Origin: Micromonospora luteifusca
Lineage (GTDB): Bacteria > Actinomycetota > Actinomycetes > Mycobacteriales > Micromonosporaceae
Direction: 5' to 3'
Length of the DNA: 64,000 nt
NCBI RefSeq assembly: GCF_016907275.1
Contig: NZ_JAFBBP010000001.1
Coordinates: 2,346,001-2,410,000, forward strand
Position 1 is the stretch's first letter; each line of letters opens with the position of its first letter. Under the pieces are notes generated by a model. The model made no database searches and was not told the origin of the DNA. It saw only the letters and a list, made by a program, of their open reading frames with translations. Below are positions 38,313 through 46,904 of this stretch, piece by piece. The position numbers and the translations under genes are program-made.

Positions 38313-39059
38313 ATGAGCGAGCAGATCGGCAGCGCCGTCTCGGTCGACCACCTGGTACGACGATTCGGCACCGGCCCGGACCGGTTGACGGCGGTCGACG
38401 AGGTGTCCCTGACCATCCCGGCCGGTTCGGTGGTGGCGCTGACCGGGCCGAGCGGGTCGGGGAAGTCGACGCTGCTGCACCTGATCGGTGCGATCGAGCA
38501 GCCCGACGAGGGCACCGTCACCGTCGACGGCGTGGTCGTCAGCGGCCTGCGCCGTGCCGCGCTGGCCCGCTTCCGGCAAGGCGTCGGTTTCGTGTTCCAG
38601 CGTTACCACCTGCTGCCCGCGCTCACCGTGCTGGACAACGTGATCGCGCCGGTCCTCCCTCGCCGGGGCCGGGCCGACCACGCGTCGCGAGCCCGGGAGT
38701 TGCTCGACGCGGTCGGCCTGGCCGGGCGGGAGCGGGCCCTGCCCGCGCAGCTCTCCGGCGGCCAGCAGCAGCGGGTCGCCATCGCCCGCGCGCTGATGGG
38801 CGCACCGGGCCTGCTGCTGGCCGACGAGCCCACCGGCAACCTCGACTCCACCACCGGCGGGCAGATCCTCGACCTGCTGCTCGACCTTCGTGACCGGCAC
38901 GGCATGACCATCCTGCTCGCGACACACGAGCAGGCCATCGCCGCCCGCTGCGACCGGCTGGTCCGACTGACCGACGGACGCGTCACCGAGGACCTCGACC
39001 TCACCGACGGCGAGGACCCGGCCGACACGTACGAGCGGGCGGCCCGACTGCGGCTGTAG
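38313..39059 (+). CDS. ABC transporter ATP-binding protein (MacB/LolD type)
   Basis: A 248-residue ATPase with Walker A GPSGSGKSTLLHLIG, Q-loop VFQRYHLLPALTVLDNV, signature LSGGQQQRVAIARAL and Walker B LLLADEPTGNLDS. These are the features of ATPases paired with FtsX-type permeases. It follows the permease by 5 nt and is presumably co-regulated by the PadR protein. Confidence 0.94.
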   Translation: MSEQIGSAVSVDHLVRRFGTGPDRLTAVDEVSLTIPAGSVVALTGPSGSGKSTLLHLIGAIEQPDEGTVTVDGVVVSGLRRAALARFRQGVGFVFQRYHLLPALTVLDNVIAPVLPRRGRADHASRARELLDAVGLAGRERALPAQLSGGQQQRVAIARALMGAPGLLLADEPTGNLDSTTGGQILDLLLDLRDRHGMTILLATHEQAIAARCDRLVRLTDGRVTEDLDLTDGEDPADTYERAARLRL

Positions 39060-39105
39060 GGCCGCAGGCAGGCGGATCAGCCGACCGGGCCGCCCGAAGA
39101 CCGTC

Positions 39106-40461
39106 TCAGGCGACCGGGCTCGCGGTGCGGACCAGCTCGGCGATCCGCTCGGCGACCTCACGGGCGGTCGCCTCGGTGGCCGCCTCGACCATCACCCGGA
39201 CCAGCGGCTCGGTGCCCGACGGGCGCAGCAGCACCCGGCCGGTCTCGCCCAGTTCCGCCTCGGCCCGTTCGACCTCGGCGCGGACGGCCGGTGCGGCGGC
39301 GCCGACGGTCCGGTCGCCGACCGGCACGTTGATCAGCACCTGGGGCAGCTTGGTGACGACCGAGGCCAACTCGGCGAGAGACTTGCCGGTGGCCGCCATC
39401 CGGGCCATCAGGTGCAGGCCGGTGAGCACACCGTCGCCGGTGGTGGCGTGCGCGGGCATCACGATGTGGCCGCTCTGCTCACCGCCGAGCGCCAGCCCGG
39501 AGGCACGCAGAGCCTCCAGGACGTACCGGTCGCCGACCTTGGTCTCGATCAGCCGGATGCCCTGCGCGGACATGGCCAGCCGCAGGCCGAGGTTGCTCAT
39601 CACGGTCGCGACAAGCGTGTCCTGGGTGAGCGTGCCGGCATCCCGCATGGCCAGCGCGAGGATCGCCATCACCTGGTCGCCGTCGACCTCGTCGCCGTCG
39701 GCGGTGACCGCCACGATGCGGTCGGCGTCGCCGTCGTGGGCGATGCCCAGGTGCGCGCCGTGCTCGACCACGGCCTCGCGCAGCCCCTCGATGTGGTTGG
39801 AGCCACAGTCGTCGTTGATGTTCAGCCCGTTGGGCTCGGCGTGGATCGCGATGACCTCCGCGCCAGCTTCCCGGTAGGCGACCGGGGCCACCTCGGCGGC
39901 GGCGCCGTTGGCGCAGTCGACCACGACCTTGATCCCCTCCAGCCGGTGCGGCACGGCGCCGACGAGGTGCTGGACGTAGTGGTCCGCGCCGTCGAGCAGG
40001 TCGTGCACACGACCGATGCCGGCGCCGGTCGGCCGATCCCAGGCGGTGGTGGCGTTCGTCTCCACGGCCGCCTCGATCTGCATCTCGATCTCGTCGGGCA
40101 GCTTGTGTCCGCCGGCGGCGAAGAGCTTGATGCCGTTGTCCGGCATGGGGTTGTGCGATGCGGAGAGCACCACGCCGAGGTCTGCCTTGGCCTCGGCCGT
40201 GAGGAACGCCACCGCCGGGGTGGGCAGCACGCCGACCCGTACCACGTTGGCGCCGGCGCTGGTCAGCCCGGCGACCACGGCGGCCTCCAGCATCTCGCCA
40301 CTGGCCCGGGTGTCGCGACCCACGACGGCCAGCGGCGGATGGCTGCGGTCCGTCTCAGCGAGTGTGTGCGCAGCGGCCACCGCGAGCGCCAGCGCCAACT
40401 CAGGCGTGAGATCCGCGTTTGCCCGCCCGCGTACGCCGTCCGTGCCGAACAACCGACCCAT
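39106..40461 (-). CDS. glmM: Phosphoglucosamine mutase
   Basis: A 451-residue enzyme converting glucosamine-6-phosphate to glucosamine-1-phosphate, the step after GlmS. It begins [15 protein letters not shown]. The phospho-serine loop is [14 protein letters not shown], the metal site is DGDADR, and [15 protein letters not shown] binds phosphate at the C terminus. The ATG lies 9 nt after GGAGG. It is downstream of rplM-rpsI on the same strand but separated by a strong hairpin. Confidence 0.97.
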   Translation of the reverse strand: MGRLFGTDGVRGRANADLTPELALALAVAAAHTLAETDRSHPPLAVVGRDTRASGEMLEAAVVAGLTSAGANVVRVGVLPTPAVAFLTAEAKADLGVVLSASHNPMPDNGIKLFAAGGHKLPDEIEMQIEAAVETNATTAWDRPTGAGIGRVHDLLDGADHYVQHLVGAVPHRLEGIKVVVDCANGAAAEVAPVAYREAGAEVIAIHAEPNGLNINDDCGSNHIEGLREAVVEHGAHLGIAHDGDADRIVAVTADGDEVDGDQVMAILALAMRDAGTLTQDTLVATVMSNLGLRLAMSAQGIRLIETKVGDRYVLEALRASGLALGGEQSGHIVMPAHATTGDGVLTGLHLMARMAATGKSLAELASVVTKLPQVLINVPVGDRTVGAAAPAVRAEVERAEAELGETGRVLLRPSGTEPLVRVMVEAATEATAREVAERIAELVRTASPVA

Positions 40462-40505
40462 ACCCGCCAACCTCCGATGCGCACTGCCGATGTGGAGAAA
40501 GCGGA

Positions 40506-40548
40506 ACGGCCGGCCACCTCCCCGATCGAGGGGAGGCGGACCGGCCGT
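40506..40548 (-). terminator. Two-part hairpin terminator after rpsI
   Basis: An outer 8-bp stem (40506-40513 with 40541-40548) and an inner 7-bp stem (40517-40523 with 40530-40536) form one long hairpin, 30 nt after rpsI and 45 nt before glmM. It should end or attenuate the ribosomal protein transcript. Confidence 0.75.
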
Positions 40549-40577
40549 CCGTCAGAAGTACAACGCGCTGGTGAAGA

Positions 40578-41054
40578 TCAGCGCTTCGAGTACTGGGGAG
40601 CCTTACGGGCCTTCTTGAGGCCGTACTTCTTGCTTTCCTTGACCCGGGCGTCCCGGGTGAGGAAGCCGGCCTTCTTCAGGGCCGGGCGGTCGTCCGGGTC
40701 GTTGATGATCAGCGCGCGGGCGATGCCCAGCCGAAGCGCGCCGGCCTGGCCGGTGGTGCCGCCGCCACGCAGGTTCGCGATGATGTCGAACTGCTCGGGC
40801 TTCTCGGCGGTGACCAGCGGGTCCTTGATGAGCTGCTGGTGCACCTTGCTCGGGAAGTACGCCTCGAGGTCCTGGCCGTTGCAGGTGATCTTGCCGGTGC
40901 CCGGGACGATACGGACCCGGACGATGGCCTCCTTGCGGCGGCCCACGGTCTGGATCGGCCGGTCACCACGAGGCGCGCGGGCGACGGGCGCCGGCGCCTC
41001 GGTGGCCTCGGGGACTTCCGGGGCAACCTCGGTCTCGGTGGTGATGTCGGTCAT
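40578..41054 (-). CDS. rpsI: 30S ribosomal protein S9
   Basis: A 158-residue S9 with an actinobacterial acidic/Ala-rich N-terminal extension of about 40 residues. The core is [19 protein letters not shown], with [19 protein letters not shown] and the basic tail ending APQYSKR that reaches the P site. The ATG (MTDITTE) follows AAGGAAG and lies 20 nt after rplM. Confidence 0.98.
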   Translation of the reverse strand: MTDITTETEVAPEVPEATEAPAPVARAPRGDRPIQTVGRRKEAIVRVRIVPGTGKITCNGQDLEAYFPSKVHQQLIKDPLVTAEKPEQFDIIANLRGGGTTGQAGALRLGIARALIINDPDDRPALKKAGFLTRDARVKESKKYGLKKARKAPQYSKR

Positions 41055-41074
41055 GCTGCTTCCTTCGCCCGCGC

Positions 41075-41518
41075 TCACTGCGCGATCTGCTTGATCTCGA
41101 ACGGCACCGGCTGCTGCGCGAGGTGCGGGTGCTCGGCACCGGCGTAAACCTTCAGCTTCTTGATCAGCTGACGGCCGAGCTTGTTGTGCGGGAGCATCCC
41201 CTTCACAGCCAGCTCGATGGCGCGCTCGGGCCGCTTGGTCAGCAGCTCGTCGTAGCCGATCTGCTTCAGACCACCCGGGTAACCGGAGTGGCGGTAAGCA
41301 ACCTTGGTCTGGCGCTTGTTGCCGGTCAACGCAACCTTGCCCGCGTTCACGATGACGACAAAGTCGCCCGTGTCAACGTGCGGCGCGAAAGTCGGCTTGT
41401 GCTTACCACGCAGCAACGTGGCGGCGTGGGTGGCCAGGCGGCCCAGCACGACATCAGAGGCGTCGATGACGTGCCACTGACGCTCGATCTCACCCGGCTT
41501 CGGGCTGTACGTACGCAC
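41075..41518 (-). CDS. rplM: 50S ribosomal protein L13
   Basis: A 147-residue L13. [22 protein letters not shown] at the start, [24 protein letters not shown] and [21 protein letters not shown] are conserved. The start is GTG at the family N terminus, preceded by AAGGTAG. It is the first gene of rplM-rpsI. Confidence 0.98.
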   Translation of the reverse strand: MRTYSPKPGEIERQWHVIDASDVVLGRLATHAATLLRGKHKPTFAPHVDTGDFVVIVNAGKVALTGNKRQTKVAYRHSGYPGGLKQIGYDELLTKRPERAIELAVKGMLPHNKLGRQLIKKLKVYAGAEHPHLAQQPVPFEIKQIAQ

Positions 41519-41651
41519 AGGTCTACCTTGTCTCGTCGTCGGTCTGGGGTCGCGCGCCGAGGTGACCAGATCTTGCAGGCCGGACCAGCGCGCACGAACG
41601 ACCAAGCGTACCTGATGGGGCACGCCTCTGGATGTCGTACAACAGCAGGCA

Positions 41652-41681
41652 ACGATACCCGGCGCGGTGTCCGCAGGTCAA
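41652..41681 (-). promoter_or_regulatory. rplM-rpsI promoter
   Basis: On the minus strand a TTGACC -35 (41676-41681) and TATCGT -10 (41652-41657) are 18 nt apart. The predicted leader of about 125 nt (to 41518) could hold the L13 autoregulatory site known from other bacteria, but I cannot recognise one. Confidence 0.7.
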
Positions 41682-41727
41682 AACGGGGGTGGGGTCACGC
41701 GCGGCGACGCGCGGGCCGTGGCCCAGC

Positions 41728-43110
41728 TCACACGCCGACGAGGCGATTTGCCCCCGGACGGCGGTAGACGACCCAGGTGACCGCGAAACACAACGCGTAC
41801 CAGCCGATGAAGGCCAGGTAGGCGGCGTCGGCGTTGCCGGAGCCGAGGAACGACTGGCGGAACGCGATGTTGACCAGCACCCCGCCGGAGGCCCCGATCG
41901 CACCCGCGATGCCGATCAACGCCCCGGTCATCCGCCGGGCCCAGCGCGCGGCCGCCTCCGGGTCGCGCAGGCCCGCGGCCACCGCGTCGGCCGCTCGGGC
42001 CCGGAAGATCGCCGGGATCATCTTGTACGTGGAGCCGTTGCCGATGCCGGAGAAGACGAAGAGGGCGAGGAACCCCGCCAGGTAGAGCCCGAACGAACGC
42101 TCCCGGGCCGCGTACAGCACGGCGCCCGCGCCGGCCGCCATCGCCACGAAGTTCCAGAAGGTCACCCGGGCCCCGCCCAACCGGTCGGCCAGGTGACCGC
42201 CCAGCGGCCGGATCAACGAGCCGACCAGCGGGCCGAGGAAGGTCAACCAGGCGGCGTCGACCGGAGTGGGGAACCGCTCGGCGAACTGGAGCTGGAGCAC
42301 CTGGCCGAAGGCGAAACCGAACCCGATGAACGAGCCGAAGGTGCCGATGTAGAGCACCGACATGACCCAGGTGTGGGGGTCACGGGCCGCCTCACGCAAC
42401 GCGCCCGGCTCATTGCGCGCCCCGGGCACGGTGTCCAACCAGCGGGCCGCGGCCAGCGCGGCCAGCACGATCAGCGGCAGGTAGACCGCCGGCACCAGCC
42501 GGGGGTACGCGGCACCGGCGGTGGCGAGGACCGCCAGCCCGACCAACTGCACCGCGGGTACGCCCAGGTTGCCGCCGCCGGCGTTGAGCCCGAGGGCCCG
42601 GCCCTTGAGCCGAGCCGGATAGAACAGGTTGATGTTCGCCATCGAGGAGGCGAAGTTGCCGCCACCGACCCCGGTGATGCAGGCGAGCACCATCAGGGTG
42701 GTGTAGGACACCCCGGGCTCCAGCAGCACCGTCATCGGCACCGTGGGCACCAGCAGCAGCAGTGCGCTGATGATCGTCCAGCGCCGCCCGCCGAAGCGGG
42801 CCACCGCCAGCGTGTACGGCAGCCTCAACACCGCGCCCAATGCCGCCGGCACGGCGGTGAGCAGGAACTTCCCGGCCGGGTCGATGCCGTACGCGGGGCC
42901 GAGGAAGAGCACGGTGACCGACCAGAGGCTCCACACCGAGAAGCCGACGTGCTCCGCGAAGATCGAGACCCAGAGGTTGCGCCGGGCGATCGGCGCGCCC
43001 GTCGCCTGCCAGAAGTCGGGGTCCTCGGGACGCCAGTCGTCGAGCTGACGCCCACGCCCGGTGGCGACCGACGGCGCGGCGGTGACTGCGGTGCTGGTGA
43101 GCGTGCTCAC
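41728..43110 (-). CDS. narK: NarK-family nitrate/nitrite transporter
   Basis: A 460-residue major facilitator protein with 12 predicted transmembrane helices. The NarK/Nrt signature segments GGGNFASSMANINLFYPARLKGRALGLNAGGGNLG and FLGPLVGSLIRPLGGHLADRLGG are present. It brings nitrate in, or exchanges nitrate and nitrite. It lies about 4 kb from the nitrate/nitrite reductase operon on the opposite strand. It is the natural supplier of that pathway. Confidence 0.94.
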   Translation of the reverse strand: MSTLTSTAVTAAPSVATGRGRQLDDWRPEDPDFWQATGAPIARRNLWVSIFAEHVGFSVWSLWSVTVLFLGPAYGIDPAGKFLLTAVPAALGAVLRLPYTLAVARFGGRRWTIISALLLLVPTVPMTVLLEPGVSYTTLMVLACITGVGGGNFASSMANINLFYPARLKGRALGLNAGGGNLGVPAVQLVGLAVLATAGAAYPRLVPAVYLPLIVLAALAAARWLDTVPGARNEPGALREAARDPHTWVMSVLYIGTFGSFIGFGFAFGQVLQLQFAERFPTPVDAAWLTFLGPLVGSLIRPLGGHLADRLGGARVTFWNFVAMAAGAGAVLYAARERSFGLYLAGFLALFVFSGIGNGSTYKMIPAIFRARAADAVAAGLRDPEAAARWARRMTGALIGIAGAIGASGGVLVNIAFRQSFLGSGNADAAYLAFIGWYALCFAVTWVVYRRPGANRLVGV

Positions 43111-43250
43111 GGCGGCTCCTCCTCGTCGATGTGACGAGCAGAAACGCTAGGAACGCCGGGTTACCTGGCAGTGCCCGTCCCGGGTCGGCCCGGAAACGGG
43201 GACCGCACCACGGGCCGGTGGCGATGGTGAGCGCGCCACCAGGCCCGCCG

Positions 43251-43544
43251 TCAGAGCTGCTGAAGGATGCGCAGCGCCCGGCCGACCCGGAGCATGGTGT
43301 CGGTGTCGGCGACGTCCACGCAGTCGGTGAACCACTTCTTCATCGGCGAGGAGATGCGGTCGGGCATCACCACGTACCGGCCCATCGTCACGGCGAGCGG
43401 CGAGTCACGCAGCAGTGACTCCTCGACGACCTCGACCACGATCACGATGGGCACGTCGGTGGAGTTGTAGACGTCTGAGCTGATCACGAGGCCGAGGCGT
43501 TCCCGGGCGCCCTCGATGCGCCAGACCTCTCCCCTACGCAGCAC
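43251..43544 (-). CDS. MazF/PemK-family toxin
   Basis: A 97-residue protein. MLRRGEVWRIEGARERLGLVISSDVYN is the N-terminal SH3-like MazF pattern, and PDRISSPMKKWFTDCVDVADTDTMLRVGRAL matches its C-terminal part. MazF-type toxins are ribosome-independent endoribonucleases. Its start overlaps the end of the antitoxin gene by 11 nt, the usual antitoxin-toxin arrangement. Confidence 0.85.
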   Translation of the reverse strand: MLRRGEVWRIEGARERLGLVISSDVYNSTDVPIVIVVEVVEESLLRDSPLAVTMGRYVVMPDRISSPMKKWFTDCVDVADTDTMLRVGRALRILQQL

Positions 43545-43791
43545 GCGGTCGTCCGCCGGAGAGCAGGTCGTTGACCATGCCCACCTCGCGGGCGTCGGCG
43601 AGAGCCGCGGACTCCAGGTCCAGACCGGCGCGGCCCACGGCGGCGGCGTGCGCGGTGAAGACCTCGCGCAGCGCTTTCTCCCGGGCGGCCTGGTCCATCC
43701 ATGCGGAGAGCGACAGCCCTTCGCGCTTGGCGAACCGCCGGGCCTCCTCGATCGTCTCGTCCGTGAACGACAGAGTCACCTTGGCAGTCAT
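43534..43791 (-). CDS. Antitoxin of the MazF-type pair (ribbon-helix-helix-like)
   Basis: An 85-residue protein starting MTAKVTLSFTDETIEEARRFAKREGLSLSAW, a beta strand then two helices as in ribbon-helix-helix antitoxins. The Ala/Glu-rich C terminus probably wraps the toxin. I placed the start at the ATG just before the strand; an upstream in-frame start would add 10 residues. It precedes and overlaps the toxin gene. Confidence 0.78.
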   Translation of the reverse strand: MTAKVTLSFTDETIEEARRFAKREGLSLSAWMDQAAREKALREVFTAHAAAVGRAGLDLESAALADAREVGMVNDLLSGGRPRAA

Positions 43792-43881
43792 GCGGATGAG
43801 ACTACCCAGCGGTATGACCATCAGTCATCCACGCGCTCACCAGCTCGTCCACCAGCGTCGAAAGGCACATTCTGGCGGCTC

Positions 43882-44577
43882 TCACCTGGCCCGGCCGCCG
43901 AACACCGCGAAGCGCCACTCCTTGAAGTAGCAGTCGACGTCGACCAGGCCGGCCTCGGCGAGCCACCGGCACTGGTCGGTGACGGTCGCCGGGCGGTCGT
44001 GTCGCATCCGCTCCCGGGAAGCGGCGATCTCCTCGGGGGACGCGCCCAGCTCGGTGATCCGCTCCAGCCACACCTCGTCGTAGCGCCGGTCCAACTCCGC
44101 GCTCGGGCCGGCGACCTGCTCGGCGTTGACGAACACCCCGCCGGGTGCCAGCGCGGCGGCGGCCCGTCGGTAGAGCGCCCGCTTGCCGTCGTCGTCCAGG
44201 TGGTGGATCGCCAACGCGCTGACCACCGCGTCGTACCGGCCCGGCGGCAGCTCGTCGGACAGGTCGGCCCGGACCACCCGGTGCGGCACGGACCGGGCGT
44301 CCAACTGGCCGGCGGCCCGGGCGAGCATCGCCGACGCCCCGTCCACCAGGGTCAGCCGGACACCGGGCACCGCCGCGGCCAGCAGCAGCGAGAGCAGGCC
44401 GGTGCCAGCGCCCAGGTCCAGAACCTCCGGTGTACGTCCGGCGGCGAGCGCCGCCCGCAGCGCTGGCGCGGCCACCTGGACGGCGGTGCCGTAGAAGGCG
44501 TCGAAGCAGGGCACCAGTCGCCGCCGGGACTGGTCGTAGGTGCCGGCAACCGCGTCGAAGACGTCCACCACACTCAT
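43882..44577 (-). CDS. Class I SAM-dependent methyltransferase
   Basis: A 231-residue methyltransferase. SVVDVFDAVAGTYDQSRRRLVPCFDAFYG, the SAM motif EVLDLGAGTGLLSLLLA and VSALAIHHLDDDGK mark the UbiE/Methyltransf_25 group. The substrate is unknown. The ATG at 44577 follows GGGAGG at ideal spacing, in preference to ATG codons upstream. It stands alone between the toxin-antitoxin pair and a non-coding stretch. Confidence 0.88.
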   Translation of the reverse strand: MSVVDVFDAVAGTYDQSRRRLVPCFDAFYGTAVQVAAPALRAALAAGRTPEVLDLGAGTGLLSLLLAAAVPGVRLTLVDGASAMLARAAGQLDARSVPHRVVRADLSDELPPGRYDAVVSALAIHHLDDDGKRALYRRAAAALAPGGVFVNAEQVAGPSAELDRRYDEVWLERITELGASPEEIAASRERMRHDRPATVTDQCRWLAEAGLVDVDCYFKEWRFAVFGGRAR

Positions 44578-44678
44578 CGTGCCTCCCATTGACTGAGACG
44601 GTTTTCCCACATTATAAGCGCGCCGTGCGGGCATCCGATCGAAGCCTGCGCCAACGCTCCTGACCCCGGACGCGCGAA

Positions 44679-44704
44679 AGGCCCCCGGCGCGAACCGGGG
44701 GCCT
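44679..44704 (-). terminator. Hairpin terminator of unknown transcript
   Basis: A perfect 10-bp stem (44679-44688 with 44695-44704) and 6-nt loop, followed on the minus strand by TTT. There is no gene immediately upstream on that strand, so it may end read-through or a small RNA. Confidence 0.6.
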
Positions 44705-44786
44705 CTGCGTCATCAGCTTGTGTCGTCGCGACCACCATGGAGGCGCTGGCGGCCTCGGCACTCTGCAGGGGTGGGAGTGTTGCTGA

Positions 44787-44833
44787 TGAGCCGTATACCA
44801 GGGAGTCATATTCATACCTGAGAGGTATAGGGA
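44787..44833. repeat. Palindromic element, copy 2 (degenerate)
   Basis: TGAGCCGTATACC then GGAGTCATAT, followed by TCATACC and GAGGTATAGGGA, forms an imperfect inverted repeat. It matches the element at 21714-21763 in order and spacing (TGAG.GTATACC..GTCATA). Confidence 0.7.
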
Positions 44834-44900
44834 CTACCGGGGTGACAGCGCCCGGCGGCGGGATGGCACGACCTCGCCGAGGGGCCACCCTGGACAAGCG

Positions 44901-44942
44901 AAAGGCCCCGGCCTCCTGGGATCCAGGGTGCCGCGGGCCTTC
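44901..44942 (-). terminator. Hairpin terminator after the DUF397 gene
   Basis: AAGGCCC/GGGCCTT arms flank an interrupted inner stem with a GGATCC centre, starting 14 nt after the DUF397 stop on the minus strand and followed by T residues on that strand. Confidence 0.65.
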
Positions 44943-44955
44943 CGTGCTGCGTTGG

Positions 44956-45150
44956 TCAGCCGACGGGGCCGATCGCCTTCGCCAGGTCGACGAAGCTGGC
45001 CCATGCCGCCGGTCCGAAGGTCAGCGTTCCGCCGTCGCGGTCCTTGGTGTCGCGGACGAGGACGACGCCGGGGAGGTTGTCGGCGACCTCGACGCACGAG
45101 CCCCCGTTGTTTCCGCTCTTCGTGCTCTTACGCCACTGCGCGCCGGTCAT
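44956..45150 (-). CDS. DUF397 domain protein
   Basis: A 64-residue protein with the DUF397 pattern: WRKSTKSGNNGGSCVEVADNLPGVVLVRDTKDRDGG, then LTFGPAAWASFVDLAK. DUF397 proteins act in pairs with XRE/DUF5753 regulators in actinomycetes, as at the whiJ locus of Streptomyces, where they may behave like antitoxin or co-regulator. The ATG overlaps the stop of the XRE gene by 4 nt (ATGA); another ATG two codons upstream is possible. Confidence 0.9.
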   Translation of the reverse strand: MTGAQWRKSTKSGNNGGSCVEVADNLPGVVLVRDTKDRDGGTLTFGPAAWASFVDLAKAIGPVG

Positions 45151-45914
45151 GTCCATGATCCTGCCGCTTTCCTGATCAGGTCTAGGGACTGGTGACGGGA
45201 AAGAGCTTCGCTTCTGATGCGTTCCCATCTGCGATTCAGCGTAGCAACGTCCGCAGCTCCATTAACGATCTGCGCCCGCGCCTGGCTGTCGATGTGTGCG
45301 ACCTGCTCGCCGCTTGGCAACTCGGCCACGATGAATCCCCCGCCAAGGCCTGGATACATCCCGACGTCTTGCGGCACTACGAGCACCCGCACAGCGGGCA
45401 GCGCCGCGCACTCCGCGAGGTGGACGAGCTGCTCACGCATCAGTGATCGGTCGCCGTACGCCGATTGGTACAGGACCAGTTCGTGCACGACTGCGATCAG
45501 CAGGGGCGGGCGTTCACGGCGGAGGATGGCCTGACGGTCGATGCGGGAGGCGACCACGTCGTCAACCTCGCCCCCCGTCAACGCTTCGCCTGTCAATGTC
45601 GCCCGCGCATACGCCTCGGTCTGCAAGAGGCCGGGCACCCATGTGTGCTCGAACCAACGAATCGCAACGGCTTCGCGTTCCCAGTCGACCCACTCGCGCA
45701 ACCATTGCGGCTCGCGCCGTTTGAGGACATCCGGCCAGAGGTCCCCAACGTCCCTCGCAAGGATCGCAGCCAGCTTCGCGCGCCGACGGGGCTGCGGCAC
45801 GCGTCCCGGGCTTATCCACCGAGCCGCCGTCTTCGGATCGACACCCGTCTGAGCTGCCAAGCTTTCGGCCGTCTCGCCAGCTTCGGCCATGGCCGCCTGA
45901 AGTGCATGATTCAT
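45147..45914 (-). CDS. XRE-family regulator with DUF5753 (WhiJ-like)
   Basis: A 255-residue protein. The N-terminal helix-turn-helix (AESLAAQTGVDPKTAARWISPGRVPQPRRRAKLAAIL) is followed by the DUF5753 ligand-like domain: WFEHTWVPGLLQTEAYARA, RQAILRRERPPLLIAVVHELVL and FIVAELPSGEQVAHIDS. The ATG follows GGAGG. It is translationally coupled to the DUF397 gene downstream and divergent from three small genes. In Streptomyces such sets affect development and antibiotic production. The signal is unknown. Confidence 0.92.
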   Translation of the reverse strand: MNHALQAAMAEAGETAESLAAQTGVDPKTAARWISPGRVPQPRRRAKLAAILARDVGDLWPDVLKRREPQWLREWVDWEREAVAIRWFEHTWVPGLLQTEAYARATLTGEALTGGEVDDVVASRIDRQAILRRERPPLLIAVVHELVLYQSAYGDRSLMREQLVHLAECAALPAVRVLVVPQDVGMYPGLGGGFIVAELPSGEQVAHIDSQARAQIVNGAADVATLNRRWERIRSEALSRHQSLDLIRKAAGSWT

Positions 45915-45927
45915 CCTGCCTCCAGAG

Positions 45928-45954
45928 GAACGTCCCGAACGTCCCCCGAGAATA
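45928..45954 (-). promoter_or_regulatory. XRE gene promoter with tandem repeat operator
   Basis: On the minus strand a TATTCT -10 (45949-45954) is followed by two tandem copies of GGGACGTTC (45928-45945) and then the ribosome site. The repeats cover the expected transcription start, the usual place for autorepression. Confidence 0.55.
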
Positions 45955-46077
45955 GAGCAACGTCGTGTACTGATCCTGTCGCTCTCGGCAATGTGACCGG
46001 TAGACGGCGCGACCGGTAGAGACCCCGAAACCCGGCGGACGCGTTCGTTCCAGGGCCGCGACGACGAGGGGAGCACC

Positions 46078-46257
46078 GTGCCGAAAGAGCCACCCGATCG
46101 GAAGCCGAAGCCCAAGCCGGAACCGGAACCGGAACCGGAACCGGACCCGACCCCACCGTCGTCGCCGGGCGTGCCCTTTCCGCCGGGGACCATCGTTCCG
46201 CCCTGGCCGGTGAACCGACTCAACCGCGTCGCCGAGCACGGCCGGGTGAACGCATGA
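46078..46257 (+). CDS. Small proline-rich protein
   Basis: A 59-residue open frame starting GTG after GAGGGGAG. It begins VPKEPPDRKPKPKPEPEPEP and ends VPPWPVNRLNRVAEHGRVNA. The Lys-Pro then Glu-Pro dipeptide run gives it a rigid extended N-terminal half. Its stop overlaps the next start by 4 nt (ATGA), which supports it being a real gene. No family is recognised. It heads a three-gene operon divergent from the XRE regulator. Confidence 0.65.
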   Translation: MPKEPPDRKPKPKPEPEPEPEPDPTPPSSPGVPFPPGTIVPPWPVNRLNRVAEHGRVNA

Positions 46258-46550
46258 GCGGGTCCGTGCAGAAGCCACGCACGGGTGACGTCCTGCACCT
46301 GACCCGCACCGCGAGTGTGCAGTTCCTGCGTCCGATCTTCGTCCGCGTGATTCGGGTTCTCGACTGGCCGACGTACGACGGGTGGCTGTGGATTGACGCA
46401 TACGAGCTGGCCGCGAACGGCGATGCGGTCGCGCGCCGGACCCTGTTCGTGATGCCCGCAGGCCTGATCTGGCCGGCCACTCCCGCCCCGGCGGCCCGTC
46501 GCCCACCCACCCGCACGCCCGTCAAGCGAGGCCCGGTGAGGGTCGGATGA
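46254..46550 (+). CDS. Conserved hypothetical protein of the XRE/DUF397 island
   Basis: A 98-residue protein coupled at both ends (ATGA overlaps). The core GDVLHLTRTASVQFLRPIFVRVIRVLDWPTYDGWLWIDAYEL is Trp- and aromatic-rich, probably a small beta domain, with a Pro/Arg tail. I do not recognise a named family. Position suggests that it works with its two neighbours. Confidence 0.65.
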   Translation: MSGSVQKPRTGDVLHLTRTASVQFLRPIFVRVIRVLDWPTYDGWLWIDAYELAANGDAVARRTLFVMPAGLIWPATPAPAARRPPTRTPVKRGPVRVG

Positions 46551-46822
46551 CCCGCCGCCCTCGTCCGCACCATCCGATGCGTCCGGCGTGGCTCTGCCGT
46601 AACTGCGCCGCTCCCTGGCCGTGTGCGCCGGCCCAGCTTCACCTCGCGACCGAGTTCTACGGCCATTCGATCGCCCTGGCGTTCTATCTGGCAGCGAACA
46701 TGCAGGACGCGGTCGACGACCTGTACTCCCTGGGCGTTCGCCCTGACCCGCGCGCACTTCACGCCCGGTTCCTGGGCTGGCTGTCCCTGACCCGCCGACC
46801 ACACCGCGCCGACTTGCGCTGA
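46547..46822 (+). CDS. Small Cys-rich conserved hypothetical protein
   Basis: A 91-residue protein with a CxxCx5C pattern near the N terminus (WLCRNCAAPWPC), followed by two helices (LATEFYGHSIALAFYLAANMQDAVDDLYSLG). The cysteines could bind a metal. Similar small proteins are often found beside XRE/DUF397 pairs in actinomycetes, but no function is known. The start overlaps the previous gene by 4 nt (ATGA). Confidence 0.7.
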   Translation: MTRRPRPHHPMRPAWLCRNCAAPWPCAPAQLHLATEFYGHSIALAFYLAANMQDAVDDLYSLGVRPDPRALHARFLGWLSLTRRPHRADLR

Positions 46823-46904
46823 CCGCGAGATGAAGGCCGCTACCGCCGCGGCAATCGACCAGTCACCCGACACACCCGCTGCCCCGGTGCAGTGTGAGCC
46901 CCAC

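Larger units (their letters stand above)
44578..44955. other. 378-nt gene-free region
   Basis: It contains a terminator-like hairpin (44679-44704), a degenerate copy of the palindromic element (44787-44833) and the DUF397 terminator (44901-44942). An open frame of about 100 codons crosses it but has no family match, ribosome site or codon pattern that I trust. Confidence 0.7.

Noticed and set aside
41519..41645. L13 autoregulatory leader before rplM
   Set aside because: A 125-nt leader is predicted, but I see no recognisable L13-binding structure.
43131..43164. GlnR box before narK (GTGAC then GAAAC)
   Set aside because: The half-sites are 5 nt apart instead of 6, and the following GTTAC is out of phase, so I do not call it.
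44574..44897. A 107-codon open frame through the palindromic element
   Set aside because: It has no ribosome site or family. A similar peptide appears when the other element copy is translated, which shows the similarity is in the DNA element rather than a protein.
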